DNA of 64,000 bases, taken from the NCBI RefSeq assembly GCF_016801865.2, contig NC_068939.1, forward strand, positions 142,910,756-142,974,755, written 5' to 3'. Positions 42,561 through 55,140 of the stretch are shown piece by piece. Made by a program: the position numbers and the translations under genes. Each line of letters starts with the position of its first letter. Within the stretch, counting starts at the first letter, position 1. The stretch comes from Culex pipiens pallens. Lineage: Eukaryota > Arthropoda > Insecta > Diptera > Culicidae. The notes below the pieces were generated by a model that had not been told where the DNA came from, did not search any database, and worked only from the letters and a program-made list of their open reading frames with translations.

Positions 42561-43740
42561 AGAATACACACACAACTTCTTCTTCTCTTTAAGAATTTTC
42601 CACCCTGGTTCACGAAAAATCACCTGCGGGAAACTACCCAGAACGGCTCTTACTTGCAATTGATTGTGTCACACTCGTTGATCGATTAACGTTGGGATTG
42701 TATAACTTCTAATTCACCGATTATCCGACACAACACTCTTGACAAATCGATTCCAGATTCAATCCGCTCTGCTTGATTTGCGGCACTAGATTGCTGGCTC
42801 ATCAATATTTTATATTTTTTATATAGAATATTTTCATACGTCTTCCCTGGTTGTACGCAGTCTGCATTCGAAAGTAGTTTTGTTCTACTTGTTTTGAAAC
42901 CTTCTCAACCACATTCACCTTCCGTTAATTCACACAAACCGAATCACTCACTTCCAAAAAGTTGCTGATTTTTCTTTTTCTCCGAAAATGCATACGCTCG
43001 AAACCTGCCAAGGATCACAACCTTTCAGAACAACTATTCCCAAAAATCGAACCGAATCACTCCGCGCAAAAGAATCTCCCGCGTCCGCGTCGTCCAACGG
43101 ATAAGCACCGACTGAGTACGGCCTCAGTACAACACCCGCATTACTAAGCAGCAGCAAGTAAGCCTCATTGCAAGTCCCCGCACGTTGTCTCCGGCGTCGT
43201 CGTCACTCACTCGTACTTAGCTTTTTAAGTAAACGAACAGCTCATTCGTCGGCTGAACGATTCTTGTACGGTGGAGACGCGACATCAACGTGTCCGGTCG
43301 TCGTCGGAAGATCATCGACGAAAACGATAATTATAGTGTTCTGGGACGAGCACACAATAAACCAGGTTTCGATCGACACTCCGTGACTTGGATCCGTTTT
43401 TCGAAGAATCTTATCTGGCCGGAGGATCCGCTACGGGAGGAACTTGTTAATCTGACAACATACTAATCCGAAACAGCTTAAACCATGCCAAGTTAAAAGT
43501 GTCAAACTATCGAGTTTTTAGTGTAGTGGATTAGCGGACCACCAATTAACGACCAGCCTCTGTAGAACAATACGAAGGACGATTACTAAGGAGAAAACAC
43601 GTTACGGTAGTTTCCCTTCGGATGGGTTCTTCCAACTGCAATTAATTGGACCTTTTATAAATCATCCGTGAAGCTCTAATTAGGGGGCGAGTACTATACG
43701 TAAACTAAGTGCAATGATCTCAATTAAATTTTGAGGAGGC
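42561..43740 (+). other. Unique GC-richer block, possible promoter or non-coding exon
   Basis: This block lacks the repeat phrases found around it and has higher G+C, CpG-bearing motifs (CGTCGTCGGAAGATCATCGACG) and many short open stretches without a recognisable protein. An untranslated first exon or enhancer of a gene outside the window would look like this, but no direct proof is visible. Confidence 0.25.
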
Positions 43741-44539
43741 ATATGAAATTGTTATAGTTAGGTTTCATTTCAAATTTGAGTAAAATCAATTTCTTTGAGA
43801 TAATTTTAAAATACGAAGTAGAGTTTGAGATATACACAAACGGGTTTGTTGGCTCCGATATTGAATAATACCTTTTCTAATCAAACACCTATCTTCGTCA
43901 TATGGAGAGTTTGATGCTCGATTAATGCTCCAAAAATACTATTTAGGCTATAAACTTACCAGCAACAGCACCGCCTCGAGTAAGCACGCAAATTTATGCC
44001 ACTTACTGACCAAAAAGAATAAATTTAATGCACTTTTGATCATAATTTCCTGAGACCATTTTTCATCATTTTGGTGGCACCTCCACATCCACACGCAAAA
44101 TGAGAGCTTAACTGCTTAACGAAAGTTGCCGTCAATATCTTTTCAATTGCGCTAACATTTTCAAAGCGCTTAAGATATGAAATTGCTTCCAACTTTCGGC
44201 AATATGTCACTCACTTAAAAAATAATCCCGAAACATGTTAAAAATAAGCAAACGCCATCAAAAAAACAAACGCGCCAAGTCTTTTGACGTTTGAATGTTG
44301 ACGACCCATTCCAATCGAAGGCTGAGGAAAACCGAGCGAGAAGCGAAGGCAAATAAAAAACAAAGGGTGGCCACCAACACCACCAGCAGCGCCTGTTGGA
44401 GTGAGCCAGCGATGCCAGGATTTTTTTTCTTTAAATGCTACTTTTCGTGAGTGTTCGCTTAAAATTTCATCAATTTTGGCAGCACTAAGCAGACCCAAAA
44501 GAGCGATGGAAGAAAAAACAAAATCAAAATCAAATTATT
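43741..44539. other. Non-coding spacer
   Basis: ATTAATGCTC at 43920 recurs near 45140, hinting that the intervening DNA was inserted. No coding region seen. Confidence 0.4.
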
Positions 44540-44875
44540 CGCTCTACAGCATTGCTTTGGCGTTCTCGATTGTGAGATTCCTACTCGAAACTAGGGGTTC
44601 GAACTGACGACCTTTTGATTGTTAGTCCAACTGCCTACCAGCGACTCCACCGAGACAGGACCCAGGGAGACGACTCTGCACCTGGACTGAGTTAACGACC
44701 TAACCTTTTGGTTAGTCCGCGGCCAAGTAAATTTTACTTCCCGTCCGACGGAAGGCGTGATCAGACAAATCTCGTCTCGAAAATTGCCACCGGGACCTTC
44801 TGGGATCGAACCCAGGCCGGCTGGATGAGAGGCAACCACGCTTGCCCCTACACCACGGATCCCGCCTTAAAAAAA
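44540..44875 (-). repeat. Dimeric tRNA-derived SINE
   Basis: On the minus strand: head 1 (from 44875; GTGGTGTAGGGGCAAGCG as A-box region, CTGGGTTCGATCCCAG as B-box), a conserved linker (CGTCGGACGGGAAGTAAA), then module 2 (GCTGGTAGGCAGTTGGAC, then GTCAGTTCGAACCCC) and a tail ending in AAT/GATTTT repeats. Separate copies of each module occur at 53106-53280 and 54117-54300. Confidence 0.8.
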
Positions 44876-45171
44876 ACTAAGCTGAAAATAGAAAAATGGG
44901 CGTGGCCCAGTGCATTCTTGTTTGATCAGAATACATATTGGAAATATTTGTTTTAAATGCTTGTAAAAGGAATAGAATAAATTTTAGTAAAAGTGAAAAT
45001 AAACAGAAATGTCAACAAAAATTGCTCTACTCGTTGGTGTACTTGGTTTTAGTAAATTTCAAGAACACTCCAGATTATCTAGCATCATTCAAACACGACC
45101 CCTGATTAGGCTTAAAATAGGTATATTTCCCCTAGCTCGATTAATGCTCAAAAAGTAAAACCTCAGTACCT

Positions 45172-45618
45172 CCCGAGCAGACGGAAATAACTTGGGAATA
45201 ACGTTTTTTGATATTTGAAAATACTAGGCCAATAACATTTTATGTTATTTATAACAATATTTGTTATTCGTCGTTATGATTTTTTTGTTATTGGATTGTT
45301 ATTGTAATAACAGACTAATAACACTTTTAGTTATTTTTCGAACAAATCTTTGTTTTTAATTTTTTGTTATTTTAACAACTAATCCGATCATCCCAATAAC
45401 AGTTGGAGGTATTCTTCCATAACAAAAAATGTTATTCTAAAGTTGTTGTGGCTTTCAACCAATATCAGACCAATAACAAATTTGTTATGATAACATAAAC
45501 TGTTATTAAACCCTTATGTAAAAATGGATTTTTCAAGAAGATTCCATAACACTTTCTGTTATTTTAACAGTATTTGTTATTGAAATGGCATGAATTTTGT
45601 TATTACCGTCTGCCCGGG
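45172..45618 (+). mobile_element. 447-bp MITE rich in GTTAT, copy 1
   Basis: Ends CCCGAGCAGACGGAAATAAC and, inverted, CCCGGGCAGACGGTAATAAC. The interior is a succession of TAACA/TGTTA words. The copy at 46108-46554 has the same length and is inverted. Confidence 0.9.
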
Positions 45619-46107
45619 CTCATGTGTAAGGCTCTGGGGGACTTTTACGATTACAATAAATTCAGAACGTTTTGGACAGTCAAACTCAACGCGTCGGCGT
45701 AATTAATTTAGAGACATCCTCCCTTCAATCTTGTATCACTTTTTTTTATTCAAAGTTCAAATATATAAAATTAAATAGAAAACATCTCAAGCGCTAGGAA
45801 TTATGTAGATCTGCTAACTAAAATTTTAACAATTTTCCCTTATAAGCCAAATAAATGCTGATATATTATGAATGAATAATATAAATGCTTTTAAAATCTT
45901 ATCGATTTCTAAGTATTTAACTGTTTATTTATTTCTACAACCAAATCTAAATTGGGTACTAAAGCCCTATGTCAATTTTTATGTACAACGGTAAAAAACA
46001 CGATTAAAAACCATTTCTGATCTCTTTTTTTTATTTTAATGCAAAAAAATATTTTGACAAGACAATTTTTTTTCGATGGATCAATTATGGTCCCCTTGGA
46101 ACGAGTT

Positions 46108-46554
46108 CCCGGGCAGACGATAATAACAAAATTCATGCCATTTCAATAACAAATACTGTTAAAATAACAAAAAATGTTATGGAATATTCTTGCAAAATCC
46201 ATTTTTGCATAAGAGCCTAATAACAGTTTATGTTATCATAACCAAATTTGTTATTGGTCTGATATTGGTTGAAAGTCAAAACAACTTGGGAATAACATTT
46301 TTTGTTATGGAAGAATAACTCGAACTGTTATTGGGATGATCGGATTAGTTGTTAAAATAACAAAAAAGAATAACAAAGATTTGTTCGAAGAATAACGCAA
46401 AATGTTATTAGTCTGTTATTACAATAACAATCCAATAACAAAAAAATCATAACGGCGAATAACAAATCTTGTTATAAATAACATAAAATGTTATTGGCCT
46501 AGTATTTTCAAATAACAAAAAATGTTATTCCCACGTTATTTCCGTCTGCTCGGG
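46108..46554 (-). mobile_element. 447-bp MITE rich in GTTAT, copy 2 (inverted)
   Basis: Reverse-oriented partner of 45172-45618. 489 bp of unrelated AT-rich DNA lies between the two. Confidence 0.9.
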
Positions 46555-46829
46555 TTGTCAAGTAGGAGCTTCGAGGTTAATTTTTCAAAATCTATTTTAA
46601 ACCCTTTGTGGTCGTACAAAGGGTCAATGTACTCAGAAAAATAAGCTTTATCGCTGTAAACAATAATATCAGCAATCTAAGCTTCATTTTAGGACCCAAT
46701 TTCCAAATTAAAATTGTTTTTTTTTTCAATTTAGGAAATTCCCTGGACAAGATAAAAAATTCCCGGGATTCGGGAAGTTCTGGCTTTGGAAAAATCCCGA
46801 GATTCCCGGGCTGGACGTACTAGTGCAAA

Positions 46830-47095
46830 TTTTGAGCCAAATCGGTTAAGGTTTAATGGTTAAGGTTTAAGCGTTAAAGTGTATATGGACAAAATCGACA
46901 AAATGTATGGGGAAAACATCGCCTCAGGATTTTTCCAGCAGGTTGTGCATAAACATCAACGATAAATATCGACCCCTAAACCTTAACCGATTTGGCTCAA
47001 AATTGGCACTGATACTCATTTTTACCTAAGGAATCGAGTCGATTTATTTTATTGTCACCCTAGTGTACATTAGGGTGACAAGATTTTTTTTAATT
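46830..47095. repeat. Partial foldback related to 11999-12718
   Basis: TTTTGAGCCAAATCGGTTAA near 46835 and its complement near 46990, then TTGTCACCCTAGTG and GGGTGACAAG near 47053-47080. The central part is deleted relative to the longer copy. Confidence 0.7.
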
Positions 47096-47334
47096 TTTTT
47101 TGAAAATCTCAAGAAATACCCCTCGCCAATGATACAACGAAATGTCCCCAAATTTGTATAATATCTAGAGTTTTTAAAGGTCTTATAATCTATTGTCTTT
47201 CATATGTTATATTACATATTAAAAAAACTCAGATATATATTTTAGTGTCCTGAAAACAGATTGATAAAAAGTTGAGATGTTTGTTTATGTCTGACATTTT
47301 TTTCGATTTACATGTATGTAACCCCTTAGACTAA

Positions 47335-47540
47335 TGTTATCATTCCATAGGTCGCCTTCTCTAAGGCGTCGAGATAAGACCCAGCTTGCGATGATACCCT
47401 ACTTTCACTTTACTAAGCAATCGAATCCAGAAGGGAAACTCTCACCAGTCCAAGATGTTGGTCCAAGCCGGGATTTGAATTCCGAACTACCACTACGAGG
47501 CGGAAAATTACCACTAAGCTACCGTTGTTTACATTGTAAG
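47335..47540 (-). repeat. tRNA-derived SINE, third type
   Basis: On the minus strand GGTAGCTTAGTGGTAA and GGAATTCAAATCCCGGC have A-box/B-box spacing, then an unrelated body to about 47335. Not foldable as a complete tRNA. Confidence 0.6.
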
Positions 47541-47545
47541 CTGTA

Positions 47546-49190
47546 AAAAAAATAATTCATCTGAAAAAAGTTTGTGTTCAATTCATAAAAGAGGCAAACA
47601 ATTTTAGAAAATTTCCACTTCGGTCGAATTAAATTCAATAACTTTATCCATAGTCATGATGTTGTAACTCTGTTCGTTACACAAAATCACATTGTATCGA
47701 CTTCATTTCACACAAAAACTCATTAGCGAATGTGTCCAGCCAGAACAATCAATACGAAGGCGTTGGCAATTAATATTTATGAAACCAAAGGCCCAATCCG
47801 CCCAGTTCTAATGGCATAGATTTCTCTCACTAGCGCGTCGATTTGGAGGTGCAGTTTGTAATTACTGGCAGATTTTTATTGCTCCTGCATGGTGCCGAAC
47901 ACCGTAATTGAAGAAAAAGCTAAACCACCCTTACTCACACGATCGTTAAGCTTTTTAGAAAAGTTTCTTGCATTAAAACAAGTTTGCGGATACATTTGCT
48001 GGAGCTTTCGTAAACAAAAGGTAATCAATCACCATGTGTAGCAAATCACGATTTCAATTGTTACGTCTGTTTGTCTGTGAATTTCACCTTACAATTAATT
48101 ACCCACCTATTTTTTTTAAGCAAACACACAAACAAATTGTTCCTCTTATAGGAATATCATAAACACCCCCGAGGAGGTACTTGTAAAGTGCACACACCCC
48201 CTCGAAATCGGAATCCGCCCGGAGGGGCAAGTGCAACCGGTTTTATGCTAAAACGGCCCAGGTGATGCATCGAGCTTTGTGTCTTTTTGTCTAACAGTAA
48301 TGTGGGCTAAAATGGAAGATTACGTAGTGAACAGTGTGGGGCAAAACTGTTTTGGTTATTCTTGGACTATCCACTTCTTTTATTTTTAGTACTTCCATAT
48401 GGTCTCATCTTGTTAAGACCGATTCTTAGCTTAACTTTTTTCAATTAAAAAAAAAAGCACAAACTTTGCCCAGCACTGTAGATGATCGCACATCCTGATG
48501 ATAGCTTACAAGTAGAGGGTCTTTGAAGTGCACCTCATGCTTTCATTATGACACAATCGGCGTCAATCGTCACCGACTGCGGGGACCGGCTCGACTAGAA
48601 CCAGGTCCATTGCTGCGATTGCATTCGGATTCGAACAATACCGACCAGAAATGCACTCATGCTTAAGCCGGTTTGTCGCCTTGGAGGTGACAGTGAAGTG
48701 CAGTCCGGCACGTGGTGATTATGCACAAAAACTTGGGTACTGGCTGGAGATGCCAAGTGACGATTAATAGCTGTGTTGTTTTGGATCTGACGCTCTGGTG
48801 CAAAACTTGATTGCTAACGATTTGTTTTGATTTTATGGTTTGTGGTTGCGACTTTTGTGCGATATGAAATTGAGATTTGCGTGGTACAATCGAAAGTTAA
48901 TTACGAAGGGCTTTATGATTTTATTTATGGTGGTTACTCAGCTGGAACATAATCCTTAAATACATAGATATTTCCCCAGCTCCCTCCAAAATATTTCCAA
49001 AAATTTAGCGGAAAATATCTATCGTCTTAAAAATGAAATTTTTGTTGAAAAAACGTTGTAAGCTTTGTAAATTATAAACTGTATAATAAAAATCTAAGAA
49101 TTCAGAGCATAACGAATATTATTGCATTTTAAAGCCTTATTTTATACATTTTCAGTTTTGGGACCACAGATTAGTATAAAACGTAAATGA
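47546..49190. other. Non-coding, low-repeat spacer
   Basis: More balanced base composition than surrounding repeats, without a coding region; could be intron or regulatory DNA. Confidence 0.4.
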
Positions 49191-49215
49191 TAAGAACAAA
49201 ACATATTTTCATGAA

Positions 49216-50133
49216 CCAAAACCAAAACCAAAACCAAAACCAAAACCAAAATCAAAACCAAAACCAAAACCAAAACCAAAACCAAAACCAAAACCAAAAC
49301 CAAAACCAAAACCAAAACCAAAACCAAAACCAAAACCAAAACCAAAACCAAAACCAAAACCAAAACCAAAACCAAAACCAAAACCAAAACCAAAACCAAA
49401 ACCAAAACCAAAACCAAAACCAAAACCAAAACCAAAACCAAAACCAAAACCAAAACCAAAACCAAAACCAAAACCAAAACCAAAACCAAAACCAAAACCA
49501 AAACCAAAACCAAAACCAAAACCAAAACCAAAACCAAAACCAAAACCAAAACCAAAACCAAAACCAAAACCAAAACCAAAACCAAAACCAAAACCAAAAC
49601 CAAAACCAAAACCAAAACCAAAACCAAAACCAAAACCAAAACAAAACCAAAACCAAAACCAAAACCAAAACCAAAACCAAAACCAAAACCAAAACCAAAA
49701 CCAAAACCAAAACCAAAACCAAAACCAAAACCAAAACCAAAACCAAAACCAAAACCAAAACCAAAACCAAAACCAAAACCACAAAGACAAAACCAAAACC
49801 AAAACCAAAACCACAAAGACAAAACCAAAACCACAAAGACAAAGACAAAGACAAAGACAAAGACAAAGACAAAGACAAAGACAAAGACAAAGACAAAGAC
49901 AAAGACAAAGACAAAGACAAAGACAAAGACAAAGACAAAGACAAAGACAAAGACAAAGACAAAGACAAAGACAAAGACAAAGACAAAGACAAAGACAAAG
50001 ACAAAGACAAAGACAAAGACAAAGACAAAGACAAAGACAAAGACAAAGACAAAGACAAAGACAAAGACAAAGACAAAGACAAAGACAAAGACAAAGACAA
50101 AGACAAAGACAAAGACAAAGACAAAGACAAAAA
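49216..50133. repeat. Hexanucleotide array: (AAAACC)n then (AAAGAC)n
   Basis: About 49216-49790 is AAAACC in tandem, with one unit of altered length near 49641 that shifts phase; a short mixed zone follows (49780-49840); then AAAGAC in tandem to 50133. The plus strand has no T for roughly 870 bases. The frames open across it (Gln-Asn, Lys-Asp, Phe-Gly, Val-Leu, Ser-Leu) are artefacts of a 6-bp period. Confidence 0.97.
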
Positions 50134-50139
50134 TTAAGT

Positions 50140-52316
50140 GAATTAACTCAAGTGCAGAAATTGTTTTATTAAATAACCCTTATCCGAGTCCAAACCATCG
50201 AACACAAGACCCTGATTCTGGGTTCAGTACCCGAAACCACGCTAATAGTTTCACTTCATCACAGCTCATTGGTTCTTAGGTTGAAAATTGGACGACCACC
50301 AACCACCACAAAAGCTCCATTACGACTCACAGATGCAATTTGTACAACTTAGTTTTAATAAATAAATACTTTGCGGTGTACTCATGTGTGTGTATTAGCA
50401 AAAATGTTCACATGATCTCCAACAAAAAGTAATTAAAAACTTTTAACTCCACCATTCCATTCCAACTTGGTGCATGGTGCACCAGTCGAAGCTATTACCA
50501 CCTTTTCGAATTGTTCATAATTGTGAGAAATCTCAAAACGCATTGAAACTCCACGTGCCCCGTGCAGCATACACCAGTAGAAGTAACCTTCCAGAGCGTG
50601 TGTCAAGTGGCCAACCGAAAAACAAATTATAATTAGTTCTAAGCATCAAATGTGCATATCTCGCTGTGTACGAAACTAAAGCACCGCCAAACAGTTAATG
50701 GTGCGTTGTGCCTCCAATTAGGTGCACATATATGTATGCTGCCGGACAACGTTACGGAACTGACCGGAGGCAACTGCTAAGAACTTGTCGATTTCCAGGC
50801 ACGTATGTATAAAAGCTTAATCGGAGTTTTACACGGCAACCAGCTGGGAGGGCACGGCCAATGTGTCATAAACGTGGAGGCATACTTTCTTGTGTTGAAG
50901 TACAGCAGGGGAAGACATAATTAATATTGGCCTTGACACTTGGCAATATCTGACAGAGGAGGAGAACGCTGTATCTTACCGTACAGCTATGGGGGCTCGT
51001 CCATCTCGTACAGTCGCTAGTCATTTGACCTACGCTTAAGCTAAGAACAGGATTGTCCGTTCGACGCAGTGGTGAACGCAGAACGCTGTGCCAGTTCGAT
51101 TTTTCCATCAGCTGTCAGTCGAGCAATCTGCAGGGGTTGCTTTGTTCAATGGTTGATGACTGGCAGGCGATGATGACAGGCGCAAAATTTTGCGTTTGCG
51201 TCAAGGCCTGACGGACAATCTTGTTCTTACCTTTAGTCACTATCAAGGTATGCTCCGTTGATGCTAAACACGATATTTGAAGTTAAATATGGCTATTTAT
51301 GCCTTTGTTGTGATTCTCACACTTTTTTGTAAATATCCATACAGAAAAAGTTCAAATCTAGTCCAGTCTTGATAATCCTTAAAAACAAAATCTAGTCTTA
51401 TTTCATGGTTCCCGACATTGAAAAATTCAGCAATAATACTGGAAATTGAAGGAAATTTGATTTGACTTTAGTCAGATAATTCCGTGTGAGGTCAAATCAA
51501 ATACATTTGATTAATTTTTCTTTTGGTTAGCCTAACAGGATATTGGTATTCTCTCATTATTTATTTATTTTAATTTAAATAATTTAATTTAATAATATGT
51601 AATTTAAATTTAATTCCAACCAATTAAGATGAAATTTCCTAGGCAAATCCAGTATAATTTTAAGAAATGAGTGGGTTAAATCTATAAAAGAACTACAGTC
51701 GAGACTCTATTATCCGAAGCTTTTAGAAAATACACTGTAAACAATTTTTTCTCTCTCTAATTATTTGGTGCAATCCCAGATTATGTTGTCAAATATAATT
51801 CCGCTAGATCAAGTTCATTACCGAAATCTCTTCTGTCATAGTCCCCATTCCAAGGATACAGTAAACACTTATAACTTTGTTCAGTTGGAAGCAAATCGGT
51901 GGTGAAAAAACAGACATGAATTAAATAACATTACAAATTCGACGGGGTTCGTTCAATCAGAACCCAGAAATGGAAGAATCTTCGTCAAGGGAGAGAAACG
52001 TGAATTTTTATTTGATTAAATTTAAAAATCTTTTTGAAGACATCAGTCAAGCCAAAGCCCAGTCTAACCAAGTTGGCAACTAACAAGAGAGGCTAGATGA
52101 AGAGCTCAGACATTAGCCGAAATTGAAAACGCCTAGCATTAGGCAAGGAGTTAGACTTTATATGATTTATTTTTATCTAGGGTGAGCTGGGGTTTCGTGG
52201 TGACTGGAATGCCTTTTCGAGTTGAAAAATTAAACGATTTTAATAAAAAAATGAAAATATCTTTAAAGAATTTAAACAATTGAAATAAAATGTATTTTAT
52301 TGATGATTCAAATCGT
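50140..52316. other. Non-coding spacer
   Basis: No gene. An inverted pair AAGAACAGGATTGTCCGT (about 51046) / ACGGACAATCTTGTTCTT (about 51211) with one mismatch may mark a small insertion. Confidence 0.45.
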
Positions 52317-52802
52317 CGTTATCGTGCTATCTTGTCGCACGTGCATTTTGGGTCAAATTGAGTTAAGACATCATTTTGTGTATCTTTCATTGCCTCACCT
52401 ATTGGCCTCCACATATCCCCAAAATTCGATTTCAATTCTGAGATATGCAACAAAAAACGGAAAAACGCGGTGAATTGTTGTCACTCTTCATATGAAAGAA
52501 GTTTAGATCGGATTGTGCTATATTTACACACCCTGCAATATGCTGTGCGACAACTGACCAAAAGAATTTCAGGACAGAACGCGTTTGACACGCGTACATG
52601 CCCGACGACTGTAAACATTTTTAATAATATCTCGGAATTCCGGCAACCAAATTCAACCAAACTTCAGGACAATGCAAATAATGGTTAGGCAACCAAAACT
52701 TGTTTGTTATTGTTTTCATGGTTTTGTTTATTGAAAGTCAAACGTTAAAACGCATTTTTTCGGAACGTCAACAGCGACGTAAGACAAGATAGCACGATAA
52801 CG
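52317..52802. mobile_element. 486-bp MITE with perfect 20-bp TIR
   Basis: CGTTATCGTGCTATCTTGTC (52317-52336) is exactly complemented at 52783-52802; weaker pairing continues on both sides. The 72-codon frame inside has no family. Confidence 0.9.
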
Positions 52803-52832
52803 TCGAAATTGTCGAAATACGACATTTACAGC

Positions 52833-53056
52833 ACACAGAAAAAAAAATCATGGTAATATTACATCTGGGAAGGGGTACATCTTTTATGTCAGAAAAAAGG
52901 TGCAATTTTACCTCTGGAAATGTGTAATTTTACCACTTTTCTGGTGTAATGTCACTTTTTCAGTCTAAATTGAGGTAAAATTACATCATAAAAGAGGTAA
53001 TATTCAACCTTCCAAAATTAAAGCTTCCAAATTTACATTATTTTTTTCTGTGCAAT
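52833..53056. mobile_element. Small MITE with CACAGAAAAAAA ends
   Basis: CACACAGAAAAAAAA on the left mirrors TTTTTTTCTGTGCA on the right. GGTAATATTAC-type words alternate with complements inside. Confidence 0.7.
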
Positions 53057-53105
53057 TATAGCAGCAATCAATAGTTTTTTTCAAATAATACAGCTAAAGA
53101 AAATA

Positions 53106-53280
53106 ATGCCGGGAACCGAGGTGTAGGGGTAAGCGTGATTGCCGCTCACCCAATCAGCATGGGTTCGATCCCAGACGACCCCGGTGGCATTTTTCGAGAC
53201 GATTTGTCTGATTACGCCTTCCGTCGGACGGGAAGTAAATGTTGGCCCCGGTCTAACCTAGAGGGTTAGGTCGACGACGA
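53106..53280 (+). repeat. tRNA-derived SINE, first module only
   Basis: GGTGTAGGGGTAAGCG (A box), ATGGGTTCGATCCCAG (B box) and the linker CCGTCGGACGGGAAGTAAA match head 1 of 44540-44875; the second module is absent. Confidence 0.75.
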
Positions 53281-53689
53281 ATAAATTCAATTATTTTGTT
53301 AATTCCTGAAATATTTCAGCCAAAGCTTGTTTCTTCTTTTACAACCACTAGATCATTTTGTACATTTTTGGGCCTTTCTAGACAATTGTAGAGCTTGTCA
53401 AAATGAACATTTTTATTCTTGAAAAATGAATTTTGGTCAATTCTATCAAAAGTTATGGACAAAAAACGATTAAAACTAGCTCATTTTCAAATTGAGATTA
53501 AATAAGTTAAACAAAAAAGACCTCCGAGATATTTTCAGCTAATCCGCAGTAACGTACTCTAAAATGTGTACTTTCAGATGCTTCTAAGAGCGAGGTCAAA
53601 CTCCACCACCTTTTCGAGTTATTCACATTTCAAAATGGCGTCTTTTTCGTCGTATTTTGGCTATAACTTTCGTTTTAAAGGACCGATTT

Positions 53690-54112
53690 TTGGTCTCTTG
53701 GAAGATAAATGTGTGTTTTGATAAGCTCTACAAATGTCTAGAAGACACCAACTCGCTACGACACAAGCCTGAGTTGATAAATTCAAAAAAACTCATTTTT
53801 TCATAAACACTTCAACCTAAATTACAAAAATAGCTCTAGAAACTTTCCGTTTGAAGATACAGCTTTGTGTTATTCAGCAAAGTTGCTCAGAATGGTGTTC
53901 TCGACAACTTTTCTGAAGACACCAAAGCGCTATCTCGTCATCCCGCCAAAATAAAAATTCTGAACCACTCTAAAATTTTGACCACCCTAATGTCCACCAT
54001 ACCAAAAAATGCTCCAATTGACCCTGATCATTTGTCCCGAAGACACCAAAGCTCTAAATCTTAACGCGTGGCCGCTATCAATTTTGTCACGCTAGATTTC
54101 GGTTTCGGACCA
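53690..54112. repeat. Dispersed repeat, copy 2
   Basis: Same family as 41140-41515; slightly longer at the right. Confidence 0.8.
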
Positions 54113-54116
54113 CTGG

Positions 54117-54300
54117 TAGGCTGGTAGGCTGTTGGACTCACAATCCAAAGGTCGTCAGTTCGAATCTCGGGTTGGATGGAAGCTAAGGTGTAAAAAGAGG
54201 TTTGCAATTGCCTCAACAATCAAGCCTTCGGACACCTAGTTTCGAGTAGGAATCTCGCAAAAACGAGAACGCCAAGGCAATGGTGTGGATCGAATAATTT
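54117..54300 (+). repeat. tRNA-derived SINE, second module only
   Basis: GGCTGTTGGACTCACAATCC (anticodon arm TTGGA CTCACAA TCCAA), GTCAGTTCGAATCTC (B box) and a body with CTAGTTTCGAGTAGGAATCT, ending ATTTGATTTTTT. Confidence 0.75.
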
Positions 54301-54929
54301 GATTTTTTGAAGAAAATAAAACACCTGAAATTTAAAATACAAAAATCCATGTCATGAATTAAAAAAACCATCTCAAAGCCTGCAAAGATATCATTATGTT
54401 TTAAAACCAAAACAGCAACAAAACCAGCAAACCATTCATCACTACGCCTTCCCCAAAACCAAGCGATGCTTCCACACAAAAAAAAACTCAAAACAAATCG
54501 TTTTCGGCATCACCGTTTCAAAGAGGAACTTAATTAGCCTGTATGGCATGTGTGCGTGAGAACGTGGTAGACACCTAATCCAACAAAGCAAGCTAAAGCG
54601 CTGCCTGGTAAGTACTTGCGAGTACAATTTACGACACATCCATACCGCATCATCCACAAAGAGATTGGTGGTGATGAAGAGGCTTTTTTACAGCTGCGAG
54701 GTCAAATCAACCGTATCTGTTGCGATTTTTGTTGATGATCAATTCTCTGGAAATACAGCTTCTTTACATTTTATTTTATTTTTCTCAATTTGATAATAAT
54801 TAAAATTGCAGAAAGCTAAATTTAATTTTTGGAAGATTTAAGATTGATAATATATAAGAAAATATCGTTTTGACTTTTCGCGCCAATGAATATTCTGATG
54901 GTTTAAATTGATTTAAATTTATATCCAAA

Positions 54930-55140
54930 TCTAATCTAATCTAATCTAACACAAACGCAGCCAGTCCGATGAAAGCATACTGGAAAGTCTTGTGATTAGA
55001 TTACGCCCCAAGCACTTTTCTTGTCAATATTAATAATTGAAGTACATCCGGGAACACCCAAAAATGTAATACAAAAATTAAAGCGGCCAGCCCAACTGCG
55101 TTGTGTTTACCGCAGAAAGGATTGAATTAAATTTATATCC
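54930..55140. repeat. Dispersed element flanked by TAATC repeats
   Basis: CTAATCTAATCTAATC precedes a block with CGCAGCCAGTCCGATG and, inverted at the other side, CGGCCAGCCCAACTGCG. The ATTTATATCCAAAT phrase occurs on both sides (54918 and 55130), a possible target duplication. The family is not named with confidence. Confidence 0.45.

Noticed and set aside
42948..43386. Short frames in the GC-richer block
   Set aside because: Overlap on opposite strands, no recognisable protein; more likely non-coding unique DNA.
49142..50137. Long open frames of 200-316 codons (Gln-Asn, Lys-Asp, Val-Leu, Phe-Gly, Ser-Leu)
   Set aside because: They are open on both strands and in several frames because the sequence is a 6-bp tandem repeat; no non-repeat domain is attached.
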